Positions 57,226 through 64,000 of a stretch of 64,000 nucleotides of DNA are shown piece by piece; position 1 is the stretch's first letter; every line of letters begins with the position of its first letter. The notes under the pieces were generated by a model. The model ran no database searches, had not been told where the DNA came from, and saw only the letters and a list, made by a program, of their open reading frames with translations. Made by a program: the position numbers and the translations under genes. Origin of the DNA: Roseospira goensis (GTDB lineage Bacteria; Pseudomonadota; Alphaproteobacteria; Rhodospirillales; Rhodospirillaceae); contig NZ_JACIGI010000008.1 in assembly GCF_014197795.1 (NCBI RefSeq), forward strand, positions 1 through 64,000. Direction: 5' to 3'.

Positions 57226-57254
57226 TTTTCCGATCCGCCTCGTACCTCTATAAC
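57226..57254 (+). promoter_or_regulatory. Weak candidate promoter for the thiolase gene
   Basis: A -10-like TATAAC (57249-57254) stands out in AT-richer sequence. The best partner at 17 bp is TTTTCC (57226-57231), a poor -35. It would let phaA be transcribed independently of the synthase. Confidence 0.3.
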
Positions 57255-57412
57255 GATGGTCAAGTGTGGCGCGCGCGACCCATCCTGACGCGGCTCCCGC
57301 CGGCTCGCGGTTCGAGGCGGATCGGACGGGGCGGGATGCAGCCGGTCTCGACAGCGGCGCGGAATGTCGCGGGGGCGGGCGCCACCAGGGAGGTCCAAAG
57401 GAGACTGAAACC

Positions 57413-58585
57413 ATGTCCGATATTGTGATCGCTGGTGCCGCGCGGACGCCCGTCGGTACCTTCAATGGCTCCTTGTCGTCCGTTCCGGCGCATTACCTCG
57501 GTGAGGTGGCGATCCGGGAAGTGCTCAACCGGGCCAAGGTCGAGCCCGGTGAGGTCTCCGAAGTCATCATGGGCCAGATCCTGGCCTCCGGGGCCGGCCA
57601 GAACCCGGCCCGCCAGGCGTCCGTCAACGCCGGGATTCCGGTCGAGGTGACCGCCTACGGCATCAACCAGCTTTGCGGCTCCGGGCTGCGCACGGTGGCG
57701 CTGGGCTATCAGTCCATCCTGACCGGGGATTGCGACATCGTCGTGGCCGGCGGTCACGAGAGCATGAGCCAGGCGCCCCACCTGGCGCACATGCGGAACG
57801 GCACCCGCATGGGCTCGATCGAGTTGCAGGACAGCATGCTGCGCGACGGCCTGATGGACGTGTTCAACGGCTATCACATGGGCATGACGGCCGAGAACAT
57901 CGCCCAGCGCTGGCAGATCACCCGCGACGAGCAGGACGAGTTCGCGGCGGCCTCGCAGCAGAAGGCCGAGGCCGCGCAGAAGGCCGACCGGTTCCAGGAG
58001 GAGATCACCCCGGTCACGATCAAGACCCGCAAGGGCGAGGTCGTGGTCAACAAGGACGAACACCCGACCCACGGCACCACCAAGGAGGGCCTGGGCAAGC
58101 TGCGGGCGGCGTTCCGCAAGGATGGCACGGTGACCGCCGGCAACGCCAGCGGCATCAACGACGGCGGGGCTGCCGTGGTGCTGATGACCGATGCCAACGC
58201 CGCCAAGCGCGGCGTCACCCCGCTGGCCCGCATCGTCTCCTGGGCCACCTGCGGCGTCGAGCCGGAGATCATGGGCACCGGGCCGATCCCGGCCAGCCGC
58301 AAGGCGCTGGAGAAAGCCGGCTGGACCGTCGACGACCTGGACCTGATCGAGGCCAACGAGGCGTTCGCCGCCCAGGCGCTGTCCGTGAACAAGGAACTGG
58401 GCTGGGATACCAGCAAGGTGAACGTCAACGGCGGCGCCATCGCGCTGGGCCACCCCATCGGCGCCTCGGGTGCCCGCGTGCTGGTCTCCCTGCTGCACGA
58501 GATGCAGAAGCGCGACGCCAAGAAGGGCCTGGTGACGCTGTGCATCGGCGGTGGCATGGGCATTGCCATGTGCGTCGAGCGGTAG
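57413..58585 (+). CDS. phaA: Acetyl-CoA acetyltransferase (beta-ketothiolase)
   Basis: A 390-residue biosynthetic-type thiolase that condenses two acetyl-CoA to acetoacetyl-CoA. Nucleophile Cys88 is in NQLCGSGLR. His347 is in [17 protein letters not shown], and the general base Cys377 is in [18 protein letters not shown] lies upstream of ATG 57413. Position downstream of the PhaC-like gene fits PHB synthesis. Its high proportion of textbook codons and clean ribosome-binding site suggest strong expression. A perfect terminator follows. Confidence 0.96.
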   Translation: MSDIVIAGAARTPVGTFNGSLSSVPAHYLGEVAIREVLNRAKVEPGEVSEVIMGQILASGAGQNPARQASVNAGIPVEVTAYGINQLCGSGLRTVALGYQSILTGDCDIVVAGGHESMSQAPHLAHMRNGTRMGSIELQDSMLRDGLMDVFNGYHMGMTAENIAQRWQITRDEQDEFAAASQQKAEAAQKADRFQEEITPVTIKTRKGEVVVNKDEHPTHGTTKEGLGKLRAAFRKDGTVTAGNASGINDGGAAVVLMTDANAAKRGVTPLARIVSWATCGVEPEIMGTGPIPASRKALEKAGWTVDDLDLIEANEAFAAQALSVNKELGWDTSKVNVNGGAIALGHPIGASGARVLVSLLHEMQKRDAKKGLVTLCIGGGMGIAMCVER

Positions 58586-58622
58586 GCCACGGCCGCCCGT
58601 CCGCAGCGCGCATGATCCGGAC

Positions 58623-58660
58623 CCGGCCGGGGGCGACGTCGCCCCCGGCCGGTGCCTTTT
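58623..58660 (+). terminator. Rho-independent terminator after phaA
   Basis: A perfect palindrome, CCGGCCGGGGGCGAC then GTCGCCCCCGGCCGG (58623-58652), followed by TGCCTTTT. It is the clearest intrinsic terminator in the window. As lpxB converges from the right, it may serve that transcript too, though the T-run favours the plus strand. Confidence 0.9.
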
Positions 58661-58742
58661 GAGGGGGGAAGCCGGAGGCGCCGTCGGCGTTGGGCGGCCG
58701 CTTCGCGCGCGGCACCGCCCCCGCCGGCTTGGCCCCGCGGCT

Positions 58743-60839
58743 CTATGGCTTCAGGACCCGGGCGATGACCTCGGCGGCCTTGTCGCTGGGCGCAACGCCT
58801 TCAGTCCCGACCAGCCGGTGTCGCGCCGCCTTCAAGTCGTCGCGCTGGCGGGTTGCGGCCGCATCGCCGTCGAGGAGCGGCGCCACCGCCGCCGCGAGCG
58901 CGGCCGGGGTACAGGCGCCCTGGAGCAACTCGGGCACCACGGCCCGGTCCATCAGGATGTTGACCGGCCCGGCATGGCGTAGCGACGTCAGCGCCCGGAA
59001 CAGGGCCGCCGACAGCGGGTTGACGCGATAGGCGAGGACGTGCGGGACGTCCGCCATGGCCAGCTCCAGGCTCACCGTCCCGGAGGCTGCCAGGGCGGCG
59101 GTGGCGGCGGCGAAGGCGTCGTGCCGGGCGGCGGCGCCACGCACGACCGTGGTCGGCACCGGCCAGTCCGCGATCGCGGCCGTCACCGTGTCGACCACGG
59201 TCGCCACCGTCGGCACCACGACGCGCAGGCCCGGCCGCTCGGCGGCCAGACGCGCCACGGCGGCGCGGAACACCGGCAGCAGGCGGCCGACCTCGGTGCG
59301 TCGGCTGCCCGGCAGCACCACGAGCACGGGGGCGGCGGAAGGGATGCCGTGCATCGCCCGGAAGCCGGGGCCGTCGCCGGCGTCGGCGCCGGATTCCACC
59401 ACGGCATGGCCAACGTGGGTACAGGCGAGGCCCAGCGGCGAGAAATAGGCGCATTCGAACGGCCACAGCGTCAGCAGATGGTCGACGCGGGCGGCGACGG
59501 CGTGCTTGCGGGTCTCCTTCCACGCCCACACCATCGGGGCCACGTAGTGGACGCGCGGGACGGTGGAGCCGCGCGCCTTCAGCGCCCGGGCGACGCGCCC
59601 GGTGAAGCCCCAGGAGTCCACGGTCACGACCACGGCGGGCCGGCTGGCCTCGATGTCGGCCACGGTTTCGGCGATGCGCCGTTTCAGGGCCAGGGCGCGC
59701 GGCAGCACCTCGAAGAAGCCCATGATCGCCAGTTCGCGCTGGTCCAGGCGGCTGACCAAGCCTAGTTCGGCCATGGCCTCGCCGCCGATGCCCGCGAACC
59801 GCACCCGCCCGTCCAGGCGCCGCCGCAGGGCGGCCATCAGGCGCGCGCTGAGGGCGTCACCAGAGGGCTCGCCGGCGATGACATAGACCAGCGGCCCCGC
59901 CTCGTCGTCCGCTGCCGCCGTCTCTGCTCCATCGGCGGCGGGGGGGGCCGCAGCGGGGGCGGCCGGCGGGTCGATCTCGTCGCGGGTCACGCCGACCAGG
60001 AACAGCCCCAGCGCATCGGCCTGCGCGGCCATCTCCTCCGGCGCCAGGACCAGCGTGGCGCCCGCCTCGTAGGCGATGCCGCGCAGCCCGGCGGCATGGG
60101 CCATGCCAACGGTCTCGGGTCCGAGCGTGGGCAGGTCGGCGCGCCGGTCCTGGCCCGGCTTGCAGCGCTTGACCAGCACACCGCCGGGGCCGTGGCGGCG
60201 CAGGCCGGTGCAGCGGTCGAGCAGCGCATCGGTGCCCTCGACGGCCTCGACGCCCAGGACCACCCCCTGTTGCACCACCACGGACTGGCCGACGTCCGCG
60301 GCGCCCAGGGCCCCGGCGACGGCCCAGCCTCGGTGGATGTCGGTCCACGCCGCGTCGTCGGGCGCGGTGACGCCCTGCACCCCGGGCGAGCCGAGCGCCT
60401 CGCCCAGCAGCGCGTGGACCGGATGCACGCGCAGGCCCTCGGCCTCCATCTGGCGGATGACGGCGCGCAGCAGGCCGTCGTCCCCCAGTGCCCGCATGCC
60501 GACACGGGCCACGAAGCGGGTGGTGTAGGCGTCCGGCCATAGACTGGTCAGGCTGGGCCGGCGGACGCCGCCGGCCAGCACCAGGTCGCGCACACCGTGC
60601 CGGCGCAGGTAGGCCAGCGCGGCGCCGCCCTGGCCCAGGCGCAGAGTCACGCTGGGCAGGCCGAGCGCGGCATAGGCGGCCGGGTCGCCGTGGTCGCGGA
60701 TGACGATGACGTGCAGCGGCCGGCCGTCCGCGACACAGCGGGCGGCCACGCGCCGGGGCAGGTCGCCGCGTCCGGCGATCAGCGCCAGTGGCGTGGCGGG
60801 GTCCGGGGGCGAGGGCCGCGCCGGGTCGAGCGGGGCCAT
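58743..60839 (-). CDS. lpxI-lpxB: LpxI-LpxB fusion: UDP-diacylglucosamine pyrophosphatase + lipid-A-disaccharide synthase
   Basis: A 698-residue single reading frame holding two consecutive lipid A enzymes. Residues about 10-290 are LpxI (DUF1009): PLALIAGRGDLPRRVAARCV, then QGVVLGVEAVEGTDALLDRC and VKRCKPGQDRRADLPTLGPE. LpxI cleaves UDP-2,3-diacylglucosamine to lipid X. A 25-residue Ala/Pro/Asp linker follows. Residues about 316-698 are LpxB: YVIAGEPSGDALSARLM, AIMGFFEVLPRAL, LPGSRRTEVGRLLPVF and NILMDRAVVPELLQ. LpxB joins lipid X to another UDP-diacylglucosamine. Usually these are separate adjacent genes. ATG 60839 lies 13 bp after lpxA. No frameshift or internal stop is present. Confidence 0.92.
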   Translation of the reverse strand: MAPLDPARPSPPDPATPLALIAGRGDLPRRVAARCVADGRPLHVIVIRDHGDPAAYAALGLPSVTLRLGQGGAALAYLRRHGVRDLVLAGGVRRPSLTSLWPDAYTTRFVARVGMRALGDDGLLRAVIRQMEAEGLRVHPVHALLGEALGSPGVQGVTAPDDAAWTDIHRGWAVAGALGAADVGQSVVVQQGVVLGVEAVEGTDALLDRCTGLRRHGPGGVLVKRCKPGQDRRADLPTLGPETVGMAHAAGLRGIAYEAGATLVLAPEEMAAQADALGLFLVGVTRDEIDPPAAPAAAPPAADGAETAAADDEAGPLVYVIAGEPSGDALSARLMAALRRRLDGRVRFAGIGGEAMAELGLVSRLDQRELAIMGFFEVLPRALALKRRIAETVADIEASRPAVVVTVDSWGFTGRVARALKARGSTVPRVHYVAPMVWAWKETRKHAVAARVDHLLTLWPFECAYFSPLGLACTHVGHAVVESGADAGDGPGFRAMHGIPSAAPVLVVLPGSRRTEVGRLLPVFRAAVARLAAERPGLRVVVPTVATVVDTVTAAIADWPVPTTVVRGAAARHDAFAAATAALAASGTVSLELAMADVPHVLAYRVNPLSAALFRALTSLRHAGPVNILMDRAVVPELLQGACTPAALAAAVAPLLDGDAAATRQRDDLKAARHRLVGTEGVAPSDKAAEVIARVLKP

Positions 60840-60852
60840 GGCCGCCGGCCGG

Positions 60853-61659
60853 TCAGGTGAGGTCGGCGCCGGCCCGGGCCGGCCGGCACAGGCCGCGCGC
60901 CGAGGCGCCCCGCACGAAGTCCAGCACCTCCATGACCGGTGCAATGCCCTCGAAGGTGGCCGCGACCTCTTCCGCCTTGTCGGCGATGACGCCGTTGTCC
61001 TCGAACAGCATGCGATAGGCCGAACGCAGCGCCTGGATGTCCTCGCGCGAGAAGCCCCGCCGTTTGAGGCCGACCAGATTCAGGCCGTTGAGGCGCGCCC
61101 GGTTGCCCATCACGTTGCCGAACGGGATCACGTCGGTCTCGACGCCGGAGACCCCGCCCACCATGGCGTGCCGGCCGACCCGGACGAACTGGTGCACGGC
61201 ACTGCCGCCGCCCAGGATGGCGTGGTCGCCGATCTGGATGTGCCCGGCCAGCAGCACGTTGTTGGCCAGGATGACGCCGTCGCCGATCTGGCAATCGTGC
61301 GCGACGTGGCAGCCGACCATGAACAGGCCGCCGTCGCCAACCTGCGTGAGGCCACCGCCGCCGGCCGTGCCGGGGTTCATGGTCACGTGCTCGCGAATGG
61401 TGTTGTCGGCGCCGATGCGCAGCTCGGTGCGTTCGCCGCGGTACTTCAAGTCCTGCGGTGGCAGGCCGAGCGTGGTGAACGGAAAGACCCGGGTGCGCCC
61501 CCCGATGCGGGTCCGGCCATCGACGACGACGTGAGAGAGGAGCGTAACGCCGGCCTCCAGGGTGACGTCCGGGCCGACCGTGCAGTAGGGGCCGATCGTG
61601 ACGTCATCGGCGACGGTGGCGGCGGGGTCGACGAGGGCCGAGGGATGGATGGACGCCAT
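60853..61659 (-). CDS. lpxA: UDP-N-acetylglucosamine O-acyltransferase LpxA
   Basis: A 268-residue left-handed beta-helix enzyme, the first step of lipid A synthesis. Hexapeptide repeats run from SALVDPAATVADDVTIGPYC. The catalytic His lies in MVGCHVAHDCQIG, and NTIREHVTMNPGT and MGNRARLNGLNLVGLKRRGF are conserved. ATG 61659 is chosen (MASIHPSAL). It precedes the lpxI-lpxB fusion by 13 bp and follows fabZ by 120 bp. Length is normal. Confidence 0.96.
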   Translation of the reverse strand: MASIHPSALVDPAATVADDVTIGPYCTVGPDVTLEAGVTLLSHVVVDGRTRIGGRTRVFPFTTLGLPPQDLKYRGERTELRIGADNTIREHVTMNPGTAGGGGLTQVGDGGLFMVGCHVAHDCQIGDGVILANNVLLAGHIQIGDHAILGGGSAVHQFVRVGRHAMVGGVSGVETDVIPFGNVMGNRARLNGLNLVGLKRRGFSREDIQALRSAYRMLFEDNGVIADKAEEVAATFEGIAPVMEVLDFVRGASARGLCRPARAGADLT

Positions 61660-61779
61660 GGGTGAGAACGATCCCGGCAAGGGTGGGGGAGGCGGCCGGC
61701 CGGTCCTGCGGCGCGGCGCGCTCGTGGGCGTCGCGCGAGGTGGGTCCGGCCGCGCGGCCGGCGGGGCGCGGCAGCCGCC

Positions 61780-62250
61780 TCAGTCGTCGAGGATCATGGC
61801 CGAGAAGGTCGCGTCCGCCACGACGGTGTCGTTGACGGTGCCCTGGCCGGTGAACTTCCACACGCTGCCGCGGTTGCGCTGCTTGGTGACGCGCAGCAGG
61901 AGCTGATCCCCGGGCAGCACGGGCTTGCGGAACCGGGCCTGATCCACGCTCATGAAGTAGACATGCTTGCCTTCGGACTCGTGGCCAAGCGTCGCGACCA
62001 CCAGGACCGCCGCGGTCTGGGCCATGGCCTCGATGACCAGGACGCCCGGCATCACCGCCATGTTGGGGAAGTGGCCCTGAAAATGAGGCTCGTTGCTGGT
62101 GACGTTCTTGACGCCCACGGCACTGTGGTCCAGATGCACATCCACGACCCGGTCCACCATCAGGAACGGGTAGCGATGGGGGATCATATCACGCACACGG
62201 TCGGCCTCGATGACCATGCTTTCGTCCTGGACCTTGCCGAAGTCGTCCAT
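61780..62250 (-). CDS. fabZ: (3R)-hydroxyacyl-ACP dehydratase FabZ
   Basis: A 156-residue hot-dog-fold enzyme of the fatty-acid elongation cycle. His60 (QGHFPNMAVMPGV) and Glu74 (LVIEAMAQ) are the catalytic pair. It competes with LpxA for 3-hydroxyacyl-ACP, so the gene pair balances phospholipid and lipid A. ATG 62250 is the family start (GAGGAAGG about ten bases upstream). Unusually, no lpxD lies between skp and fabZ; the 196-bp gap there shows no gene. Confidence 0.96.
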   Translation of the reverse strand: MDDFGKVQDESMVIEADRVRDMIPHRYPFLMVDRVVDVHLDHSAVGVKNVTSNEPHFQGHFPNMAVMPGVLVIEAMAQTAAVLVVATLGHESEGKHVYFMSVDQARFRKPVLPGDQLLLRVTKQRNRGSVWKFTGQGTVNDTVVADATFSAMILDD

Positions 62251-62446
62251 CCCGCTCAAACCTTCCTCGTATCCCCCGGTTTGGGTCCGGGGACTGTCCC
62301 ATGGTTCTCCAGCGCGCGGCCTGTCGAGAACCAGGCCGTGGGCGAGCCGGGCCGCCGGCCCGCCACCGTCCTTCATCGCCGCGCCCACCATATATCAGTC
62401 GCCGATCAAGACAAGCCTGCGGCCCCCGCTCCCGCCGCGATCTGCC

Positions 62447-63061
62447 CTAGTTGGCGCCCGCCTGGCCGCTCGCGGACAGCGTGGACGGATCGGGGAAGTC
62501 GATCGACGGTAGGCGTTCGTTGAGCCGGGTCAGCACGGCGTCCGTCATTTCCATGCGCGGATCGAACAGCGGCACCTGGGAGCGGTAGAGCACCAGGTTG
62601 ATGCCGCGCTCCGCCGCCACCTCGTCGGCGATGGCGGTCACCATCTGCTGGAATTCCGACAGGGCGATCGAAAGGGCGCGCTCCAGCTTGCGGCGGCGCT
62701 CGCCCACCCGCTGCTCGAAGGCTGCAACCTTGCCGCGAAAGGCCCGGGCACGCTCTTCCATCTCGGGGGTCGGCGTCTGGTTGGGGCCGATCGCCAGGGT
62801 GCGCTGTTCCTCGCGCAGCTTCTGTTCCTCGGCGGCGGTTTCCTTGTTGTAGGTCTCCAGATACGCCTGCCGGTCGCGATCCACCCCCTGCGCGGCGGTG
62901 GACTCGCGCTGGATTCGCTGCATGTCGATGATCCCGATGGCCGCGTTCGGAAACGACTCCTGGGCGCGGGCATGGAGCGGCGGCAGCATGGCGGCCAGCG
63001 CCAGCGCGATCAGCAGGGCCGCCAGCGGCCGGCGCGGGACAGGAAACGACGGATGCATCAT
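62447..63061 (-). CDS. skp: OmpH/Skp family periplasmic chaperone
   Basis: A 204-residue protein. The signal peptide (PLAALLIALALAAMLPPLHA) is cleaved near ARAQES, about residue 33. The mature part opens AIGIIDMQRIQRES, the Skp signature, followed by long charged tentacle helices and a C-terminal beta strand (GINLVLYRSQVPLFDP). It chaperones outer-membrane proteins towards BamA, encoded just upstream. ATG 63061 or 63058 is used. The C-terminal extension and low Lys content are normal for alphaproteobacteria. Confidence 0.88.
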   Translation of the reverse strand: MMHPSFPVPRRPLAALLIALALAAMLPPLHARAQESFPNAAIGIIDMQRIQRESTAAQGVDRDRQAYLETYNKETAAEEQKLREEQRTLAIGPNQTPTPEMEERARAFRGKVAAFEQRVGERRRKLERALSIALSEFQQMVTAIADEVAAERGINLVLYRSQVPLFDPRMEMTDAVLTRLNERLPSIDFPDPSTLSASGQAGAN

Positions 63062-63162
63062 CACCTCGGATCGACGGGGGTTCGACGGGGAGTCAACGGT
63101 GTGGGGGTGGGTGTGGGGGTGTCGGGCCGGCGGGACCGCGGCAGCCCGCCGCCGCGGCACTG

Positions 63163-63248
63163 TAGAGCCGATGGTTCGAAATTGGAACCGCGCGTTACAG
63201 CCGATTGCGACAAACCGGACTCGTGGCGCGAGTTCGGTATGTCGCAAT
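63163..63248. repeat. Truncated arm element fused to GGACTCG-core hairpin
   Basis: Bases 63163-63194 are half of the GCCGAT-type element (TAGAGCCGATGGTTCGAAAT then TGGAACCG). They run directly into a copy of the 9404-type element (63196-63248, core GGACTCGTGGCGCGAGTT), whose outer right arm is missing. The junctions suggest one element inserted into, or recombined with, another. Confidence 0.65.
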
Positions 63249-63307
63249 AGAGCGGAACGCCCGAATACGGACTCGCATGGTGATTTCGAATTCGGGCGTT
63301 CCGCTCT
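63249..63307. repeat. Near-perfect long hairpin, GGACTCG core with new arms
   Basis: Arms AGAGCGGAACGCCCGAAT and its complement (63249-63266 and 63290-63307, allowing one bulge) around ACGGACTCGCATGGTGATTT. The core belongs to the dispersed family, while the arms are unlike the other copies but complementary to each other. Stem pairing therefore appears conserved while stem sequence is not. Confidence 0.75.
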
Positions 63308-63321
63308 GAAACCAACAGATC

Positions 63322-63382
63322 GCGCCGATTCACGCTCGAAATCGGCCCCACCCCGGTGGTTCCGACTTCGAGCGATCGGCGC
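63322..63382. repeat. Dispersed long hairpin, GCCGATTCACG-arm type
   Basis: Arms GCGCCGATTCACGCTCGAA and the complement ending ATCGGCGC, inner stem AAATCGG/CCGACTT and a CCACC/GGTGG loop stem. It is closest to 9480-9543, differing by compensating changes at the arm base (AGAGCC versus GCGCC). Confidence 0.7.
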
Positions 63383-63384
63383 TA

Positions 63385-63459
63385 ATCGGCTGCGACTCTT
63401 CCATTTCGCGCGGAGTCACGTGATCAATCTGGACCATGGCGTGATTCAGTTCGATCACG
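63385..63459. repeat. Composite repeat tail, second copy
   Basis: ATCGGCTGCGACTC, then CATTTCGCGCGGAGTCACG, then a hairpin CGTGATC...GATCACG (63419-63459). The order matches 18761-18836 in the mre operon, with different hairpin arms and loop. Confidence 0.65.
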
Positions 63460-63554
63460 ATCTGCTGATCTGCTGTGGGTCCCCGTGCGCGCATGAGCCA
63501 CGGCGGGACGGTCCAGCCGGGCGGGGGCGGGCGCCGGAGGGATGCGGCCGCGGC

Positions 63555-64000
63555 TCAGAAGCGGGATCCGAAGCTGATCCGGAACAGCTCTTCCTCGTCG
63601 TAGGACTGCTTGAGGATCGGGGTCGCAACCTCGACGTTGACGGGCCCGAGCGGGGAGGACCAGAGGACACCGATGCCGATCGACCCGCGCAGCGCGACGT
63701 CGTGGTCCAGGTCCTCGTCCGGGATGCCGTCCGGCTCGCCCGACAGACCCCAGTCGGTGAACACCTTGGCCCCCAGCCCCAACTCCTCAGGCAGGCCGAG
63801 GGGGAACCGGACCTCCAGGCTGCCGTCGGCCATCCAGTTGCCGCCGAGGGCATCGTCCGTGGCCGTGTCGCGCGGCGCAGCGCCCGAGGGCGCGAAACCG
63901 CGCAGGTTGTTGCCGCCCAGGAAATAGCGGTGGCGGATCGAGACGTCCTCGCCCAGTCCGAGGATGTAGCCCACATGGCCGCGCACCCCGACCACCCATT
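63555..64000 (-). CDS. bamA: Outer-membrane assembly factor BamA, C-terminal part (5' end outside window)
   Basis: The last 148 residues of BamA, reading in from beyond the window. The beta-barrel motif HRYFLGGNNLRGF (the LRGF loop that plugs the barrel lumen) is present. The final strand ends LFRISFGSRF, with the terminal Phe used by outer-membrane proteins for assembly. BamA inserts beta-barrels into the outer membrane. It precedes skp, as in most proteobacteria, but is separated from it by a repeat-filled gap. Confidence 0.93.
   Translation of the reverse strand, partial: WVVGVRGHVGYILGLGEDVSIRHRYFLGGNNLRGFAPSGAAPRDTATDDALGGNWMADGSLEVRFPLGLPEELGLGAKVFTDWGLSGEPDGIPDEDLDHDVALRGSIGIGVLWSSPLGPVNVEVATPILKQSYDEEELFRISFGSRF

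Larger units (their letters stand above)
63062..63554. other. Repeat-filled gap between bamA and skp
   Basis: 493 bp without a gene inside what is normally a compact operon. At least five members of the dispersed hairpin family are packed end to end from 63163 to 63459, and they are described separately. Outside them nothing is recognisable except a short GTGGGGGTG direct repeat (about 63101-63120). Confidence 0.7.

Noticed and set aside
62251-62446. Possible short lpxD remnant between skp and fabZ
   Set aside because: No hexapeptide-repeat pattern appears in any frame, and the length is far too small.

Overview
The window is GC-rich (about 70% by eye), densely coded double-stranded bacterial chromosome. 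Its gene content points to a Gram-negative alphaproteobacterium, most likely Rhodospirillales-like: bamA-skp-fabZ-lpxA-lpxB, COQ9, the BtaA/BtaB betaine-lipid pair, PhaR, a CC0125-type lipoprotein and TRAP transporters. Species assignment is inference only. Nothing indicates a prophage, plasmid or CRISPR array.

Layout. 1-110: tail of a transposase cut by the window edge. 325-9191: a four-gene operon of three TPR-sulfotransferases and a SAM methyltransferase with a regulatory domain. 9192-14779: an uncharacterised protein, a SapC (S-layer-type) protein, a GT4 glycosyltransferase and an RTX calcium-binding secreted protein. Together 325-14779 looks like an accessory cell-surface decoration island. 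14925-20954: the rod-shape operon mreB-mreC-mreD-mrdA-rodA on the minus strand. 21446-24582: an AI-2E-type permease and a Cache-domain histidine kinase. 24836-30943: a ThDP enzyme, an Asp/Glu-racemase-family protein and a complete DctPQM TRAP transporter. 30967-34927: small membrane and secreted proteins, MgtC/SapB-DUF4010, COQ9 and peptide deformylase. 35242-37658: rpsU, then btaB and btaA. 37793-38318: a frameshifted transposase relic next to a short orphan reading frame. 38349-44188: an FAD oxidoreductase, tRNA-Val(CAC) with a good sigma-70 promoter, gph, glmU and glmS. 44283-49404: a lipoprotein, an OmpR-like regulator with a degenerate receiver, ribA, a SnoaL-like protein, a dienelactone hydrolase and a thermonuclease-like protein. 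49391-52726: a possible sensory operon (secreted protein, membrane-anchored solute-binding protein, degenerate histidine kinase). 53084-54493: a glutamine-synthetase-family ligase. 54524-58585: a PHB cluster (phaR divergent from a small PhaE/PhaR-like subunit, a PhaC-like synthase and a thiolase). 58743-64000: the lipid A/outer-membrane cluster bamA-skp-fabZ-lpxA-(lpxI-lpxB fusion).

The most noteworthy points are: the sulfotransferase/methyltransferase/SapC/RTX island; a single reading frame that fuses LpxI to LpxB; a dispersed family of long hairpins with a shared GGACTCG core and variable stems, clustered at 9.4, 18.7, 35.6 and 63.2 kb; rpsU with no ATG/GTG/TTG start and an apparent CTG start; a compact PhaE/PhaR-like subunit whose predicted promoter ends only ten bases before its ATG; and a solute-binding protein translationally coupled to a histidine-kinase-like protein whose catalytic boxes are eroded.

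Function. The minus-strand morphogenesis operon, the lipid A cluster, glmU/glmS and BtaAB together cover envelope construction. The first 15 kb probably modifies what is displayed outside that envelope. The PHB cluster supplies carbon storage, and the TRAP transporter with its two neighbouring enzymes probably handles uptake and breakdown of an unidentified organic acid.
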